Assembly (NCBI GenBank): GCA_038244815.1
Contig: JBBRTB010000001.1
Coordinates: 224,270-288,269, forward strand
DNA length: 64,000 nucleotides
Direction of reading: 5' to 3'
Source of the DNA: DASVHS01 sp038244815
GTDB lineage: Bacteria > Acidobacteriota > Thermoanaerobaculia > Gp7-AA8
Within the stretch, counting starts at the first letter, position 1. The number at the start of each line of letters is the position of its first letter. The position numbers and the translations under genes are program-made. Shown piece by piece: positions 51,544-59,500 of the stretch. Below the pieces are notes generated by a model. That model made no database searches. It saw nothing but the letters and a program-made list of their open reading frames with translations, and was not told the DNA's origin.

Positions 51544-51922
51544 GGGTGCTGCCGCCGTCGCCGGCGTCTTCCTCGGCCTTCTTCGGTGCGTGCTCGACGA
51601 GCAGAGCCTCGATGCGGCTGGCCCGCATCGTCGTCTCGTCATACTTGAAATCGAGCTCCGGTGTGTAACGCAGATGGATGCGCTTACCGAGGAATCCGCG
51701 GATGCGGCCCCTGGCGCTCTGCAGTTCCTTCACCTTTTCCTTCGTTTCCTTTTCCTCGAAACCGCTGATGAACACGCGCGCGAAATGAAGATCGGGACTG
51801 ACGTCGACCTCAGTGATTGACACGAGGCCAAGCGGCACGGTTTTCAGGTCCTGCCGCAGCACCTCCACGAGTGCGTCGCGGATCATTGCTCCGACCTTGC
51901 TCGTTCTGCGCGTTTTTTTCAT
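51512..51922 (-). CDS. rbfA: 30S ribosome-binding factor RbfA
   Basis: A 136-residue protein: KKTRRTSKVGAMIRDALVEVL, SITEVDVSPDLHFARVFIS, and GFLGKRIHLRYTPELDFKYDETT are RbfA hallmarks of the KH-like fold. An acidic tail (DAGDGGSTHDDDNDD) follows. It binds immature 30S subunits during cold adaptation and 16S maturation. The start overlaps the ylxP stop by 4 nt (ATGA). Confidence 0.96.
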   Translation of the reverse strand: MKKTRRTSKVGAMIRDALVEVLRQDLKTVPLGLVSITEVDVSPDLHFARVFISGFEEKETKEKVKELQSARGRIRGFLGKRIHLRYTPELDFKYDETTMRASRIEALLVEHAPKKAEEDAGDGGSTHDDDNDDTES

Positions 51923-52227
51923 GTGAGAGTGGCCATTTCGTCGAATTCGAGTGTCTCGCTCGTCCAGCCCGCCAGCACGGCCTCGCTGTTGGACTCGACG
52001 AAGGAACGGATCTTCTCCAGCAGCGCGTCGGACGTACCGTGATCGTTGGAGACGAACGCCACCGCCAGGCGGGCCCGCTGATGCAGGTCGTGAAAGGCCA
52101 CTTCGCTCGCCGAGATCTCGAAGCGATGACGCAGTTTGTCCCGGAGACTCTTCACGACCATTCGCTTCTCCTTGAGTGACTGCGCGAACGGAATATGAAT
52201 CTCGAAGATGGCGGCTACGACGAGCAT
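51919..52227 (-). CDS. ylxP: DUF503 family protein (YlxP-like)
   Basis: A 102-residue protein from the ATG at 52227: MLVVAAIFEIHIPFAQSLKEKRMVVKSLRDKLRHRF is the DUF503 signature, followed by SNDHGTSDALLEKIRSFVE. In Bacillus ylxP lies between infB and rbfA, as here. The molecular function is poorly known; a ribosome-assembly link is assumed from the neighbours. Longer in-frame extensions upstream overlap infB and are rejected. Confidence 0.92.
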   Translation of the reverse strand: MLVVAAIFEIHIPFAQSLKEKRMVVKSLRDKLRHRFEISASEVAFHDLHQRARLAVAFVSNDHGTSDALLEKIRSFVESNSEAVLAGWTSETLEFDEMATLT

Positions 52228-52264
52228 GTACGCAACGTGAGAGTGGAGACCTCTGGCCCGGACG

Positions 52265-55132
52265 TTATGCCAGCACCGGCTCCAGTTTCTCGACCTTGAA
52301 GGCCTCGATGACGTCACCGATCTTGACATCCTGGAACTTCTCGATGCCGATGCCGCATTCGAATCCCTGCCGCACTTCCGAAACATCGTTCTTGAAGTGG
52401 CGCAGCGAACCGATCTTGCCCTCCAGGATCACGCGGTTGTCGCGAAGCAGCCGGACACTCGCCGTACGCGGGATGACTCCTTCCACCACCATGCAGCCGG
52501 CGATCGTTCCCGCCTTCGGCACCTTGAAGGTGTTGCGCACTTCCGCACGCCCCTGGAAGACCTCCTGGAACTTCGGCTCGAGCAGACCGGTCATGGCCGC
52601 CTTGATCTCGTCGTGAAGGTTGTAGATGACCGTGTACATGCGGATGTCCACGCCTTCCTTCTCGGCGAGGTCCGCGGCGTTGCGTTCAGGACGGACGTTG
52701 AAGCCGACGACGATCGCATCCGAGGCGGTGGCCAGCAGCACGTCGTTCGTGGAGATCGCGCCGACCGAGGCGTGAATGACGTTGACCTTCACCTGATCGG
52801 TGGAGAGCTTCTTCAGCGTATCGTTCAGCACCTCCACCGAGCCCTGCACGTCGGCCTTGACGATGAGGTTGAGCTCCTTGGCCGTGCCGGTCTGCATGCG
52901 CTGGAAGAGCTGATCGAGCGACATCCGCCCGCCCTTCGACTGCGCGGCCTCGCGCGCCTTTTCCTGGCGCATCTGGCCGATCACGCGCGCCTGGGTCTCA
53001 TCATCGAGAACCTGCAGCGTGTCGCCCGCGTTCGGAACATCGTCGAACCCGGTGACCTGTACGGGCATGGCCGGTCCGGCTTCCTTGACGCGCTCGCCGC
53101 GCTGATCGGTCATGGCACGGACGCGGCCGTAGGTGGTCCCGGAGAAGAATGCGTCGCTGATCTTGAGCGTACCGTCCTGCACGAGCACGGTGGCCACGAT
53201 GCCGCGGCCGACTTCCTTCCGCGCTTCCAGCACCACCGCTCTGGCCGGCTGAGCGGGATTGGCCTTGAGGTCGAGCAGGTCGGCGGTGAGCAGGATCATG
53301 TCCAGCAAATCGTCGATGCCCTGCTTCTTCGTCGCCGAGACCTCGACCGAGACGACGTCGCCACCCCACTGTTCGACCTGCACGCCGTTCTCGGCGAGCT
53401 CGCGGCGGACTCGCTCGACGTTCGCGTTCGGTTTGTCGATCTTGTTGATGGCCACGATCATCGGCACCTTGGCGGCGCGGGCGTGATCGATGGCTTCCTT
53501 CGTCTGCGGCATGACGCCGTCGTCGGCGGCGACGACCAGGATGACGATGTCGGTCACTTTCGCGCCGCGCGCGCGCATCATCGTGAACGCTTCGTGACCG
53601 GGCGTGTCGAGGAAGGCGATCTTGCGGCCCTTCTTCTCCACCTGATACGCGCCGATGTGCTGGGTGATGCCGCCGGCCTCGCCCGCGGCCACGTTCGTCT
53701 CGCGGATGGCGTCGAGGAGCGAGGTCTTGCCGTGGTCGACGTGACCCATGACGGTGATGACCGGTCCGCGCGGTGTGTTGCCGGTGCCGGTGGTGGCCGA
53801 CTTCTCGATCGCTTCCATCTCGACCGCCTCTTCGAACGAGACGATCTCCGCGTCGATGCCGAGGTCTTTGGCGATCTCGATGGCCAGATCGGCGCCGAGC
53901 GGTGCGTTGATCGAGAGCATGAGGCCCTTCTTCATCAGAAGGTGCTTCATGAGGTCGTTGGCCTTGATCCCGAGCTTGTCGGCAAGCTCCTTGACGGTGG
54001 CCCCTTCGGAGAGGGGAACCTTGCCGGTAGGACGCTTGAACTCCAGAACCTTCGCTGAAACAGGGGCGGCCTGCTTGCGCATGTCCCGGCGCGTCGAAGG
54101 AGCGTGCTTCTTCTCTTCCTCGTCCGTCGGCTCGGGCAACACGATGTCCGGACCGAGGTCGTCATTGATGATCTGCGTTCCGGAGAATGGGCCCTTGGTG
54201 AAGAGTGCGTCGTCGACCTCGACAAGGCGGTCCTTCTTCACACCCTTACCGGCCGGCTTCTTTTTCTCGCGTCCCTCTTCTCCCTGATCGGAGCGTTTCT
54301 TTCCGCGAATCCCCAGTCCGCTGGGACCGGGAGGCGGCGGAGGCGGCGGAGTCATGGGGCGGCTGCCGGACGGACGAAGTCCGGGACCGGACGAGCGCAT
54401 GCCTGTGCCCGGACCGCTGGGACGAGCGCCCATCGGGCGATCACCCGGACGGGCGGGGCCGCCCGGCCGCGCGCCCATTCCCGGACGCGGCGCGCCGGGA
54501 CTCGGCGGACGCGAGCCGGCGGGACGGAAGTTCGGAGCGGGCTGCTGGCCCGCGTAGTTCGGACGGTTCGTCGACGGCGTCGTGCGCGCACGAGGGCCGG
54601 TCGGTCCGGTCGGACGCGATGAGGACGGCGCCGCGGGACGTGCCGGAGCTTTCGGGGCGGCGGTGACTTCCGCGACAGGAGCGGGAGCGACCGGACTCGG
54701 CGGCGGCATGACCGGTCTCCTCTCCGGAACGACAACCGGCTCGGGCGCTTCCTTGGCGGCGCGCTCCTCGTCCTCGGCGGCCTGGACGAATTCCGGAATG
54801 ATCACGGAAGGAGGTGCTGAGGCCGTGGCCGGCTCTTCGGCCGACGGGGGCGCCTCTTTCTTCACGCGAGGCGTGGGCTTGACGATCGGGCGGGGCGGGC
54901 GGACGGCTTCCTTCTTCTTCTCCGGCAGAGGCTTGTCCTCACGCATGATGACGCTGCGCGTGCGCGCGACCAGCTTCTTCCCGGTGATGAGCGCCTGAAT
55001 CACTTCCGGCTCGAGCACCTGACTGGCATCGCTCACCTCGGCGCCGAGCGACTGCAGCTGGAAGATGACGTCCTTCTCGGACTTTCCCATCCGCCTGGCA
55101 ATGTCGCTCACTTTGATTTTTGCTGCCGCCAT
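52265..55132 (-). CDS. infB: Translation initiation factor IF-2
   Basis: A 955-residue protein. The N-terminal IF2N domain (KIKVSDIARRMGKSEKDVIFQLQSLG) is followed by a long disordered Pro/Arg/Gly-rich linker (about 65-330), then the second IF2N region, the GTPase domain with GHVDHGKTS, DTPGHEAF and NKIDKPNAN, and the C-terminal barrel domains. It recruits initiator tRNA to the 30S subunit. An AGGAGA site precedes the ATG. The gap to nusA holds an 8-mer inverted array. Confidence 0.98.
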   Translation of the reverse strand: MAAAKIKVSDIARRMGKSEKDVIFQLQSLGAEVSDASQVLEPEVIQALITGKKLVARTRSVIMREDKPLPEKKKEAVRPPRPIVKPTPRVKKEAPPSAEEPATASAPPSVIIPEFVQAAEDEERAAKEAPEPVVVPERRPVMPPPSPVAPAPVAEVTAAPKAPARPAAPSSSRPTGPTGPRARTTPSTNRPNYAGQQPAPNFRPAGSRPPSPGAPRPGMGARPGGPARPGDRPMGARPSGPGTGMRSSGPGLRPSGSRPMTPPPPPPPGPSGLGIRGKKRSDQGEEGREKKKPAGKGVKKDRLVEVDDALFTKGPFSGTQIINDDLGPDIVLPEPTDEEEKKHAPSTRRDMRKQAAPVSAKVLEFKRPTGKVPLSEGATVKELADKLGIKANDLMKHLLMKKGLMLSINAPLGADLAIEIAKDLGIDAEIVSFEEAVEMEAIEKSATTGTGNTPRGPVITVMGHVDHGKTSLLDAIRETNVAAGEAGGITQHIGAYQVEKKGRKIAFLDTPGHEAFTMMRARGAKVTDIVILVVAADDGVMPQTKEAIDHARAAKVPMIVAINKIDKPNANVERVRRELAENGVQVEQWGGDVVSVEVSATKKQGIDDLLDMILLTADLLDLKANPAQPARAVVLEARKEVGRGIVATVLVQDGTLKISDAFFSGTTYGRVRAMTDQRGERVKEAGPAMPVQVTGFDDVPNAGDTLQVLDDETQARVIGQMRQEKAREAAQSKGGRMSLDQLFQRMQTGTAKELNLIVKADVQGSVEVLNDTLKKLSTDQVKVNVIHASVGAISTNDVLLATASDAIVVGFNVRPERNAADLAEKEGVDIRMYTVIYNLHDEIKAAMTGLLEPKFQEVFQGRAEVRNTFKVPKAGTIAGCMVVEGVIPRTASVRLLRDNRVILEGKIGSLRHFKNDVSEVRQGFECGIGIEKFQDVKIGDVIEAFKVEKLEPVLA

Positions 55133-55142
55133 TCAATCTCCT

Positions 55143-55206
55143 GGTCGCTGGGTTGCTGGGTCGCTTTGGTCACTGGTCACGAGTCTGAGTCACCCAGCGA
55201 CCCAGT
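55143..55206. repeat. Inverted tandem array, 8-mer unit GCTGGGTC
   Basis: Tandem GGTCGCTG, GGTTGCTG, GGTCGCTT (55143-55166), two TGGTCAC heptamers (55167-55180), a short spacer, then the inverted unit in CACCCAGCGACCCAG (about 55190-55206). The unit is the one that flanks the four-helix-bundle gene at 61.6-62.2 kb, but no gene lies between the arms here. It fills the nusA-infB gap. Confidence 0.85.
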
Positions 55207-55214
55207 CTCCCCGT

Positions 55215-56768
55215 TTACTCCACGGGCGCTTCTTCCTGCTTCTCATCTGAAGAAGAGGCCTCGGCCTGCTGCTCTTCGGCCTCGGCCTCGGCCTCGGACT
55301 CTTCTTCCTGATAGGTCTCTTCCTCTTCGGCGGGCTCGCCGGCCTGCACTTCTTCGTGCTGGCGGGCGATCTCGATGATCTGCCCGGCCGTCTCCTCGTC
55401 GATGCTCTCGATGGCGATGAGGTCCTCGACCGAGGCGTTCACGACCGAGTCGAGATCGTCGTAGCCGGCCGCTTCGAGCTTGTCGGCCCATTCTTCCGGC
55501 ATCTCGTCGATGTCGTGGACGTTGGTCTGCGACCGTGATTCCGCCATCGCTTCCTGCAGCATCGCCGAGAGCGCGTCGGCCACTTCGCCCTTCACTTCCT
55601 CTTCCGACTTGATATCGATCTTCGCGCCGATCAGCTCCGCCGCCAGACGCACGTTCAGGCCGCGCTTGCCGATGGCCAGCGAGAGCTGATCGTTGTCGAC
55701 GATGACGTCGAGGTGCGGCCGGTGGGCCATCTCGTCGCTGGTCACGCTGACGCGGGTGATCTTTGCCGGCGCCAGCGAATTCTGGGCGAAGACGACGATG
55801 TCGTCGTTCCAGGGAATGATGTCGATCTTCTCACCGCGCAGCTCGCGGATGATGGACTGCACGCGCGAGCCTTTCATGCCCACGCATGCACCGACCGGGT
55901 CGACATCGCGCTCGCGCGACGAGACCGCGATCTTGGCACGCTCGCCCGGCTCGCGGACGGCACCCTTGATGAGCACCGTGCCATCGTAGATCTCCGGCAC
56001 TTCCATCTCGAAGAGCTTGGTGAGCAGGCGCGAATCGGTGCGCGAGAGAACCACCTGAGGCCCTTTCGGCTGCGTGTGCACGTCGATGACGACGGCCTTG
56101 ATTCGATCGCCCTGGGAGTAGCGCTCCGCTCTCGACTGCTGCGACCGCGGGATGATGCCCTCGGTCTTGCCGTTGAGATCGATGATCATGTCCCCGCGCT
56201 CGAACCGCTTGACGTAGCCGTTCTCGAGCTCGCCGAGCTTGTCCTTGAATTCGTTGTAGACCTTCTCGCGCTCGGCCTCGCGGACCTTCTGGTAGAGGAC
56301 CTGCTTGGCCGACTGCGCGGCGATGCGTCCGAAGTCCGCCGCGGTGTTCGTCAGCGGAATCTTGACCTCGTCGCCCTGCTCGACTTCCTTGTCGATCTTC
56401 TGCGCGTCCCAGGTGCGGATCTGCGTGTGCGGATCCTTCACCACATCGACGACTTCCTTGGTGATGTAGTCGAGCTTGAGCGTGCCGCCGACCTCCGCGT
56501 TCGGATCGACCTTGCGCGCCTGCTCGAGCGTCCACTGGGCCTGCGGATCCTCGATCTGGTTCTCGTCCTCGACGATCTCTTTGATCACCTGGATCTTGAC
56601 GTTTCCGGTGGCGCGGTCGAGCAGCGTCTCCATCGGCTCGCGCGTCCGGTAGTACTTGCGCGCGGCCGTGGAAAGCGCATCTTCGAGCGCTTTGAACACC
56701 CGCTCGACGTCGATCGACTTCTCGTACGCGAGCGATTTCACGTTTTTGCTGAGGTTCTCGTCAAACAT
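55215..56768 (-). CDS. nusA: Transcription termination/antitermination factor NusA
   Basis: A 517-residue protein: N-terminal RNA polymerase-binding domain (IDVERVFKALEDALSTAARKY), S1 domain (GYVKRFERGDMIIDLNGKTEG), two KH domains (VGACVGMKGSRVQSIIREL, LSLAIGKRGLNVRLAAEL), a C-terminal helix-hairpin region and a very acidic tail. It modulates pausing and termination by RNA polymerase. The usual small ylxR gene between nusA and infB is absent. Confidence 0.98.
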   Translation of the reverse strand: MFDENLSKNVKSLAYEKSIDVERVFKALEDALSTAARKYYRTREPMETLLDRATGNVKIQVIKEIVEDENQIEDPQAQWTLEQARKVDPNAEVGGTLKLDYITKEVVDVVKDPHTQIRTWDAQKIDKEVEQGDEVKIPLTNTAADFGRIAAQSAKQVLYQKVREAEREKVYNEFKDKLGELENGYVKRFERGDMIIDLNGKTEGIIPRSQQSRAERYSQGDRIKAVVIDVHTQPKGPQVVLSRTDSRLLTKLFEMEVPEIYDGTVLIKGAVREPGERAKIAVSSRERDVDPVGACVGMKGSRVQSIIRELRGEKIDIIPWNDDIVVFAQNSLAPAKITRVSVTSDEMAHRPHLDVIVDNDQLSLAIGKRGLNVRLAAELIGAKIDIKSEEEVKGEVADALSAMLQEAMAESRSQTNVHDIDEMPEEWADKLEAAGYDDLDSVVNASVEDLIAIESIDEETAGQIIEIARQHEEVQAGEPAEEEETYQEEESEAEAEAEEQQAEASSSDEKQEEAPVE

Positions 56769-56780
56769 CGTTGGCTCCGA

Positions 56781-56838
56781 GAGATTCGAGATGCGCTGTC
56801 CCCGAATCTCGAATCTCGAAATTCAAATCTCGATTTCC
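56781..56838. repeat. Inverted tandem heptamer array, unit GAATCTC
   Basis: GAGATTC and GAGATGC (56781-56794), a 9-nt spacer, then the inverted unit as GAATCTC, GAATCTC, GAAATTC, AAATCTC (56804-56831), with a fifth degenerate unit. The right arm encodes the last codons and stop of rimP; the left arm ends just before the nusA ribosome binding site. Confidence 0.82.
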
Positions 56839-57290
56839 AGCCGCGTCTCTTTGATCACATCCAACGGAATCTCGTAGTCCGGGTCCTTCTTCATCACCGG
56901 ATCGGTGACCACGATTCGCTTCCCGTCGAACTCCTTCAGTCTTCCCACGACCACGTGCAGCCCGCGAATGGCCCTGGCCGTCTTCACGCGCACGAGCCGT
57001 CCCGTGAACTTCTGATAATCCGAATCCTTGTAAAACTTCCGGTCCAGCCCGGGAGACGAGACCTGAAGCTCGTACTCGGCGGGCACGACATCATCGACAT
57101 CCAGATACGTGGATACTTGCTGCGAGACGAGCTGACAATCTTCGAGGGTCACTCCCCCGTCCTTGTCGATATCGACCCTCAGCAGGTAGCCGCGGCCCTG
57201 CTTCTTGTAATCAACGTGCACGAGCTCCAGACCCTCGGATGTCACGATCTTCTCGATCTCCTGCCCGACTCGTTCCGGTAAGTTGCTCAT
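56823..57290 (-). CDS. rimP: Ribosome maturation factor RimP
   Basis: A 155-residue protein from the ATG at 57290: GLELVHVDYKKQGRGYLLRVDIDKDGGVTLEDCQLVSQQV and YELQVSSPGLDRKF are RimP hallmarks. It is needed for 30S maturation and heads the rimP-nusA-infB operon, as in most bacteria. No Shine-Dalgarno sequence is visible; instead a terminator-like hairpin ends 5 nt before the ATG. An upstream in-frame extension to 57575 passes through that hairpin and antisense of the neighbour and is rejected. Confidence 0.96.
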   Translation of the reverse strand: MSNLPERVGQEIEKIVTSEGLELVHVDYKKQGRGYLLRVDIDKDGGVTLEDCQLVSQQVSTYLDVDDVVPAEYELQVSSPGLDRKFYKDSDYQKFTGRLVRVKTARAIRGLHVVVGRLKEFDGKRIVVTDPVMKKDPDYEIPLDVIKETRLEIEI

Positions 57291-57295
57291 AGAAC

Positions 57296-57344
57296 AAAAA
57301 AAGCGGCCGAATCGGCCGCTTTCGAAAATTAGCTGCTCGAAAGC
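57296..57344 (-). promoter_or_regulatory. Attenuator-like leader of the rimP-nusA-infB operon
   Basis: The terminator stem AAAGCGGCCG (57322-57313 read on minus) pairs with CGGCCGCTTT (57309-57300) over a 3-nt loop, followed by T residues. An alternative upstream hairpin pairs GCTTTCGA (57344-57337) with TCGAAAGC (57325-57318), using bases of the terminator's 5' arm. The two structures exclude each other, the hallmark of an antiterminator/terminator switch. The terminator could also end readthrough from the upstream propeller gene. Confidence 0.6.
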
Positions 57345-57352
57345 TGTCGAAA

Positions 57353-57381
57353 ATAATAACACCTGCAACCGGCCGGTACAA
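57353..57381 (-). promoter_or_regulatory. Promoter of the rimP operon
   Basis: TTGTAC (57381-57376) and TATTAT (57358-57353) with an exact 17-bp spacer on the minus strand. The predicted transcription start near 57346 puts the antiterminator arm at the very 5' end of the mRNA and leaves a leader of about 55 nt before the rimP ATG. Confidence 0.55.
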
Positions 57382-57399
57382 CAGCGGGTTACCGATGAA

Positions 57400-58695
57400 T
57401 CATTCCTCGAATTTGAGGCGCAAGACAGTGGCAGGCTTGAGTTTGGCGGCGTCCGGCATCTTGCCGTCGTCGCCGAACAGGGACCATTGCCCGGCTGCAT
57501 TGAAGTAGAACACATTTCCGGCCACGACGCCAAGTGTGATGTCGTCGAACCCGCTCTCGTTCGACGCGAGCGCATCGACGCCGGCGATGCCGAGGCCGTG
57601 CGGCCCGAGGCGGATGCGGATCACGCGCTGCGGGGTGGTGCCGTTCTGCGTTCCGACGAGGATCCCCTTCCCTGCCGCGTACAACCCGTCCACCCCCAGG
57701 AGTGTCTCGTTCCGCGGAACCGCCAGCACGTGCGCGTCACCCGTGGCCAGATCGATCGCGAAGATGCCCTTCGCGTAGTCGGCGGCATACAGCATCGTTT
57801 CGTCGGGTGAGAGGGCCAGACCCTGCAGGGACGAGAACGGGCCGGGCATCGGGATCAGGCCTCGGGCCTCGGGCCTCGGGCCTCGGATCGCGTAGATGAC
57901 GGGCGAAGCGCTGTCGCTCACGTAGACGTCGCCGTTTCTGGCGACGGTGAGGTCGCCGAAAAGATGATGTCCCTCTTCCGGCGCCGACCATCTGCGAATG
58001 AGCTTGTCCGTGTCGAGGTCGATCTCCAGAACCGCGGCGTGCCCGGCGTCCTCCTTGCGGAAGTTCTCGTTCTGCTCGATCGCTGAAGTCGTGGCCCAGA
58101 GCCGCCGTCGCTTCGCATCGACCGCCATGCCGAAGATGCCCCACTGATGATCGATGACGGTGCTCAACCTGCCCTTGCGGTCCCGCGCGTGGATCGCGCC
58201 GTTCCTCACGCTGCTGACGAAGAATCGCCCGCTCTTCGGATCGAATGCCAGACCCTCGGAGATGATGCCGCGGCGGTCGATCGTGAATGCCTTCGCGGCG
58301 CGCGACGTCGGCCGCGCGTTCCGCGCGAACACCTCCACGACATCGGCGAATCGCGGCGAGTTGCGGATGGAAGCGAAATCGTCATCCTTTCCCGGTTCCA
58401 ACACCATGCCCATCGCCGCGATGCTGTCGAGCACGTCGAGCGCTTCCTGGCCTCGCCCATTCAGCGCCAGGGCTGACGCGAGGTTGTAGAGAAGTGTCGG
58501 ATGATTGGCGCGCAGATCGGACGCCGCGCGAGACTTCTCGAGGTAGAGCGCAAAGTTCTTCGCCTGATAAGCCTGGACCGCCTCACGTGCCAGCCGCCGC
58601 GAATCGGCGACTTCATCGCCGGAAAGTGAGGCAGCAATCAGCAAGACAACAAGGAAAACCGAGGACCGAGGACCAAGGACCGATGACCTCTTCAG
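57400..58695 (-). CDS. Secreted beta-propeller (SMP-30/NHL-like) protein
   Basis: A protein of about 431 residues if it begins at a CTG codon (58695) that overlaps the PilZ stop (CTGA) and has GGGGAGG 8 nt upstream. A signal peptide (SSVFLVVLLIAASLSG), a TPR-like helical region (residues 30-100) and six-bladed-propeller repeats (ISEGLAFDPKSGRFFVSSV, HLFGDLTVARNGDVYVSD, SLQGLALSPDETMLYAADY) follow. Gluconolactonase-like or sensor function is possible. The signal peptide coding region contains the GAGGACC heptamer array and an inter-blade loop is encoded by four GCCTCGG heptamers. Confidence 0.78.
   Translation of the reverse strand: MKRSSVLGPRSSVFLVVLLIAASLSGDEVADSRRLAREAVQAYQAKNFALYLEKSRAASDLRANHPTLLYNLASALALNGRGQEALDVLDSIAAMGMVLEPGKDDDFASIRNSPRFADVVEVFARNARPTSRAAKAFTIDRRGIISEGLAFDPKSGRFFVSSVRNGAIHARDRKGRLSTVIDHQWGIFGMAVDAKRRRLWATTSAIEQNENFRKEDAGHAAVLEIDLDTDKLIRRWSAPEEGHHLFGDLTVARNGDVYVSDSASPVIYAIRGPRPEARGLIPMPGPFSSLQGLALSPDETMLYAADYAKGIFAIDLATGDAHVLAVPRNETLLGVDGLYAAGKGILVGTQNGTTPQRVIRIRLGPHGLGIAGVDALASNESGFDDITLGVVAGNVFYFNAAGQWSLFGDDGKMPDAAKLKPATVLRLKFEE
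57859..57886. repeat. Four exact GCCTCGG heptamers within a CDS
   Basis: Four perfect tandem copies of GCCTCGG lie in the propeller gene, encoding the loop RGPRPEARG between blades. No inverted partner array is visible nearby, so this is a single-armed example of the heptamer class inside coding sequence. Confidence 0.9.
58654..58688. repeat. Five heptamers (GAGGACC family) in signal-peptide DNA
   Basis: GAAAACC, GAGGACC, GAGGACC, AAGGACC, GATGACC in tandem. They encode the residues RSSVLGPRSSV at the start of the propeller protein. The unit matches the right arm of the array at 30188-30205. Confidence 0.85.
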
Positions 58696-59426
58696 GGCTG
58701 AAACCTCCCCGGTGAGATCCCCTCCCCTTCCATGATGGAGAGCTGCGCGAAGAGCTGGATCATCTTGCGTCCCTCGGCGTCGGACCGCTGATAGGCCTCG
58801 CACAGGAGATCGGCCTGAGCCCGATCCTCGGTAGCCGCGATGGTGAACCCTTCGACCGGCTGTCCCGGATCGTGGGTCCGTTTTTTGCGCCAGCTGTTGT
58901 TCTCGAGGTGATAGCAGATGTAGCCGGTGTCCTTGGCGATGCGCGACGTCGGCAGCGCGGTCTCCCCGAGCACGGCCGCGACGTCCTTGGAGTTCGCGGT
59001 GAGCTGTCCATGGCGGAAGATGGGCATCTTGCTCACGTCGTGCCGGGGGATCTCGCCGCGTGCGTTCATCTTCTGCTCCTCGAGCGCACGGCTGATGAAT
59101 AGCGAAATCATCCTCTTGAGTTTGACCTTCATCGCCGGCGTGGTGTCTTCGAACTCCAGGCCGGAGTGATAGACGGTCAGACCGTCGGCGCCGACGGAGA
59201 ACCGCTCCAGGCGAGAGCGCACGATCCGGCACTCGGTGGAGACTTCCTCGTCGTCCCAGGTGAACGCCAGCTTGGCCCGAGCCCCCGCGGCCAGGGGGAT
59301 GTGGTGCTCGACGCGCGCGCCGAGGAGGCTGACGTCGACGAGCACGACCTGCGTCGTACCGAGGCGAGCCATGATCGGAGTCGCGAGATGAATTCGCTGC
59401 ACGCGGCGGGTGCGGGACGACTCCAT
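58692..59426 (-). CDS. PilZ domain protein
   Basis: A 244-residue protein. The N-terminal half matches a PilZ fold: RRVQRIHLATPIMARL (RxxxR-like entry), VDVSLLGARVEH (D/NxSxxG motif), and a barrel to about residue 100. PilZ domains bind cyclic di-GMP. The C-terminal 140 residues are unassigned (FRHGQLTANSKDVAAVLGE). It is translationally coupled with the downstream propeller gene by a 4-nt overlap, so the two may act together at the envelope. Confidence 0.75.
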   Translation of the reverse strand: MESSRTRRVQRIHLATPIMARLGTTQVVLVDVSLLGARVEHHIPLAAGARAKLAFTWDDEEVSTECRIVRSRLERFSVGADGLTVYHSGLEFEDTTPAMKVKLKRMISLFISRALEEQKMNARGEIPRHDVSKMPIFRHGQLTANSKDVAAVLGETALPTSRIAKDTGYICYHLENNSWRKKRTHDPGQPVEGFTIAATEDRAQADLLCEAYQRSDAEGRKMIQLFAQLSIMEGEGISPGRFQP

Positions 59427-59448
59427 GGTATCGGCCGCATGATACAGA

Positions 59449-59475
59449 AAAGGCCGCGCTTGCGGCGCGGCCTTT
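59449..59475 (-). terminator. Intrinsic terminator of the secreted-protein gene
   Basis: An 11-bp perfect stem (AAAGGCCGCGC and its complement) with a 5-nt loop is followed on the minus strand by TTTTCTGT. It lies 25 nt behind the stop codon at 59501. Confidence 0.85.
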
Positions 59476-59500
59476 CCACAGGACTGCTGCTGAAGAATCC

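Noticed and set aside
57291..57575. N-terminal extension of rimP
   Set aside because: It runs through the terminator hairpin and antisense of the propeller gene; conserved RimP sequence begins at 57290.
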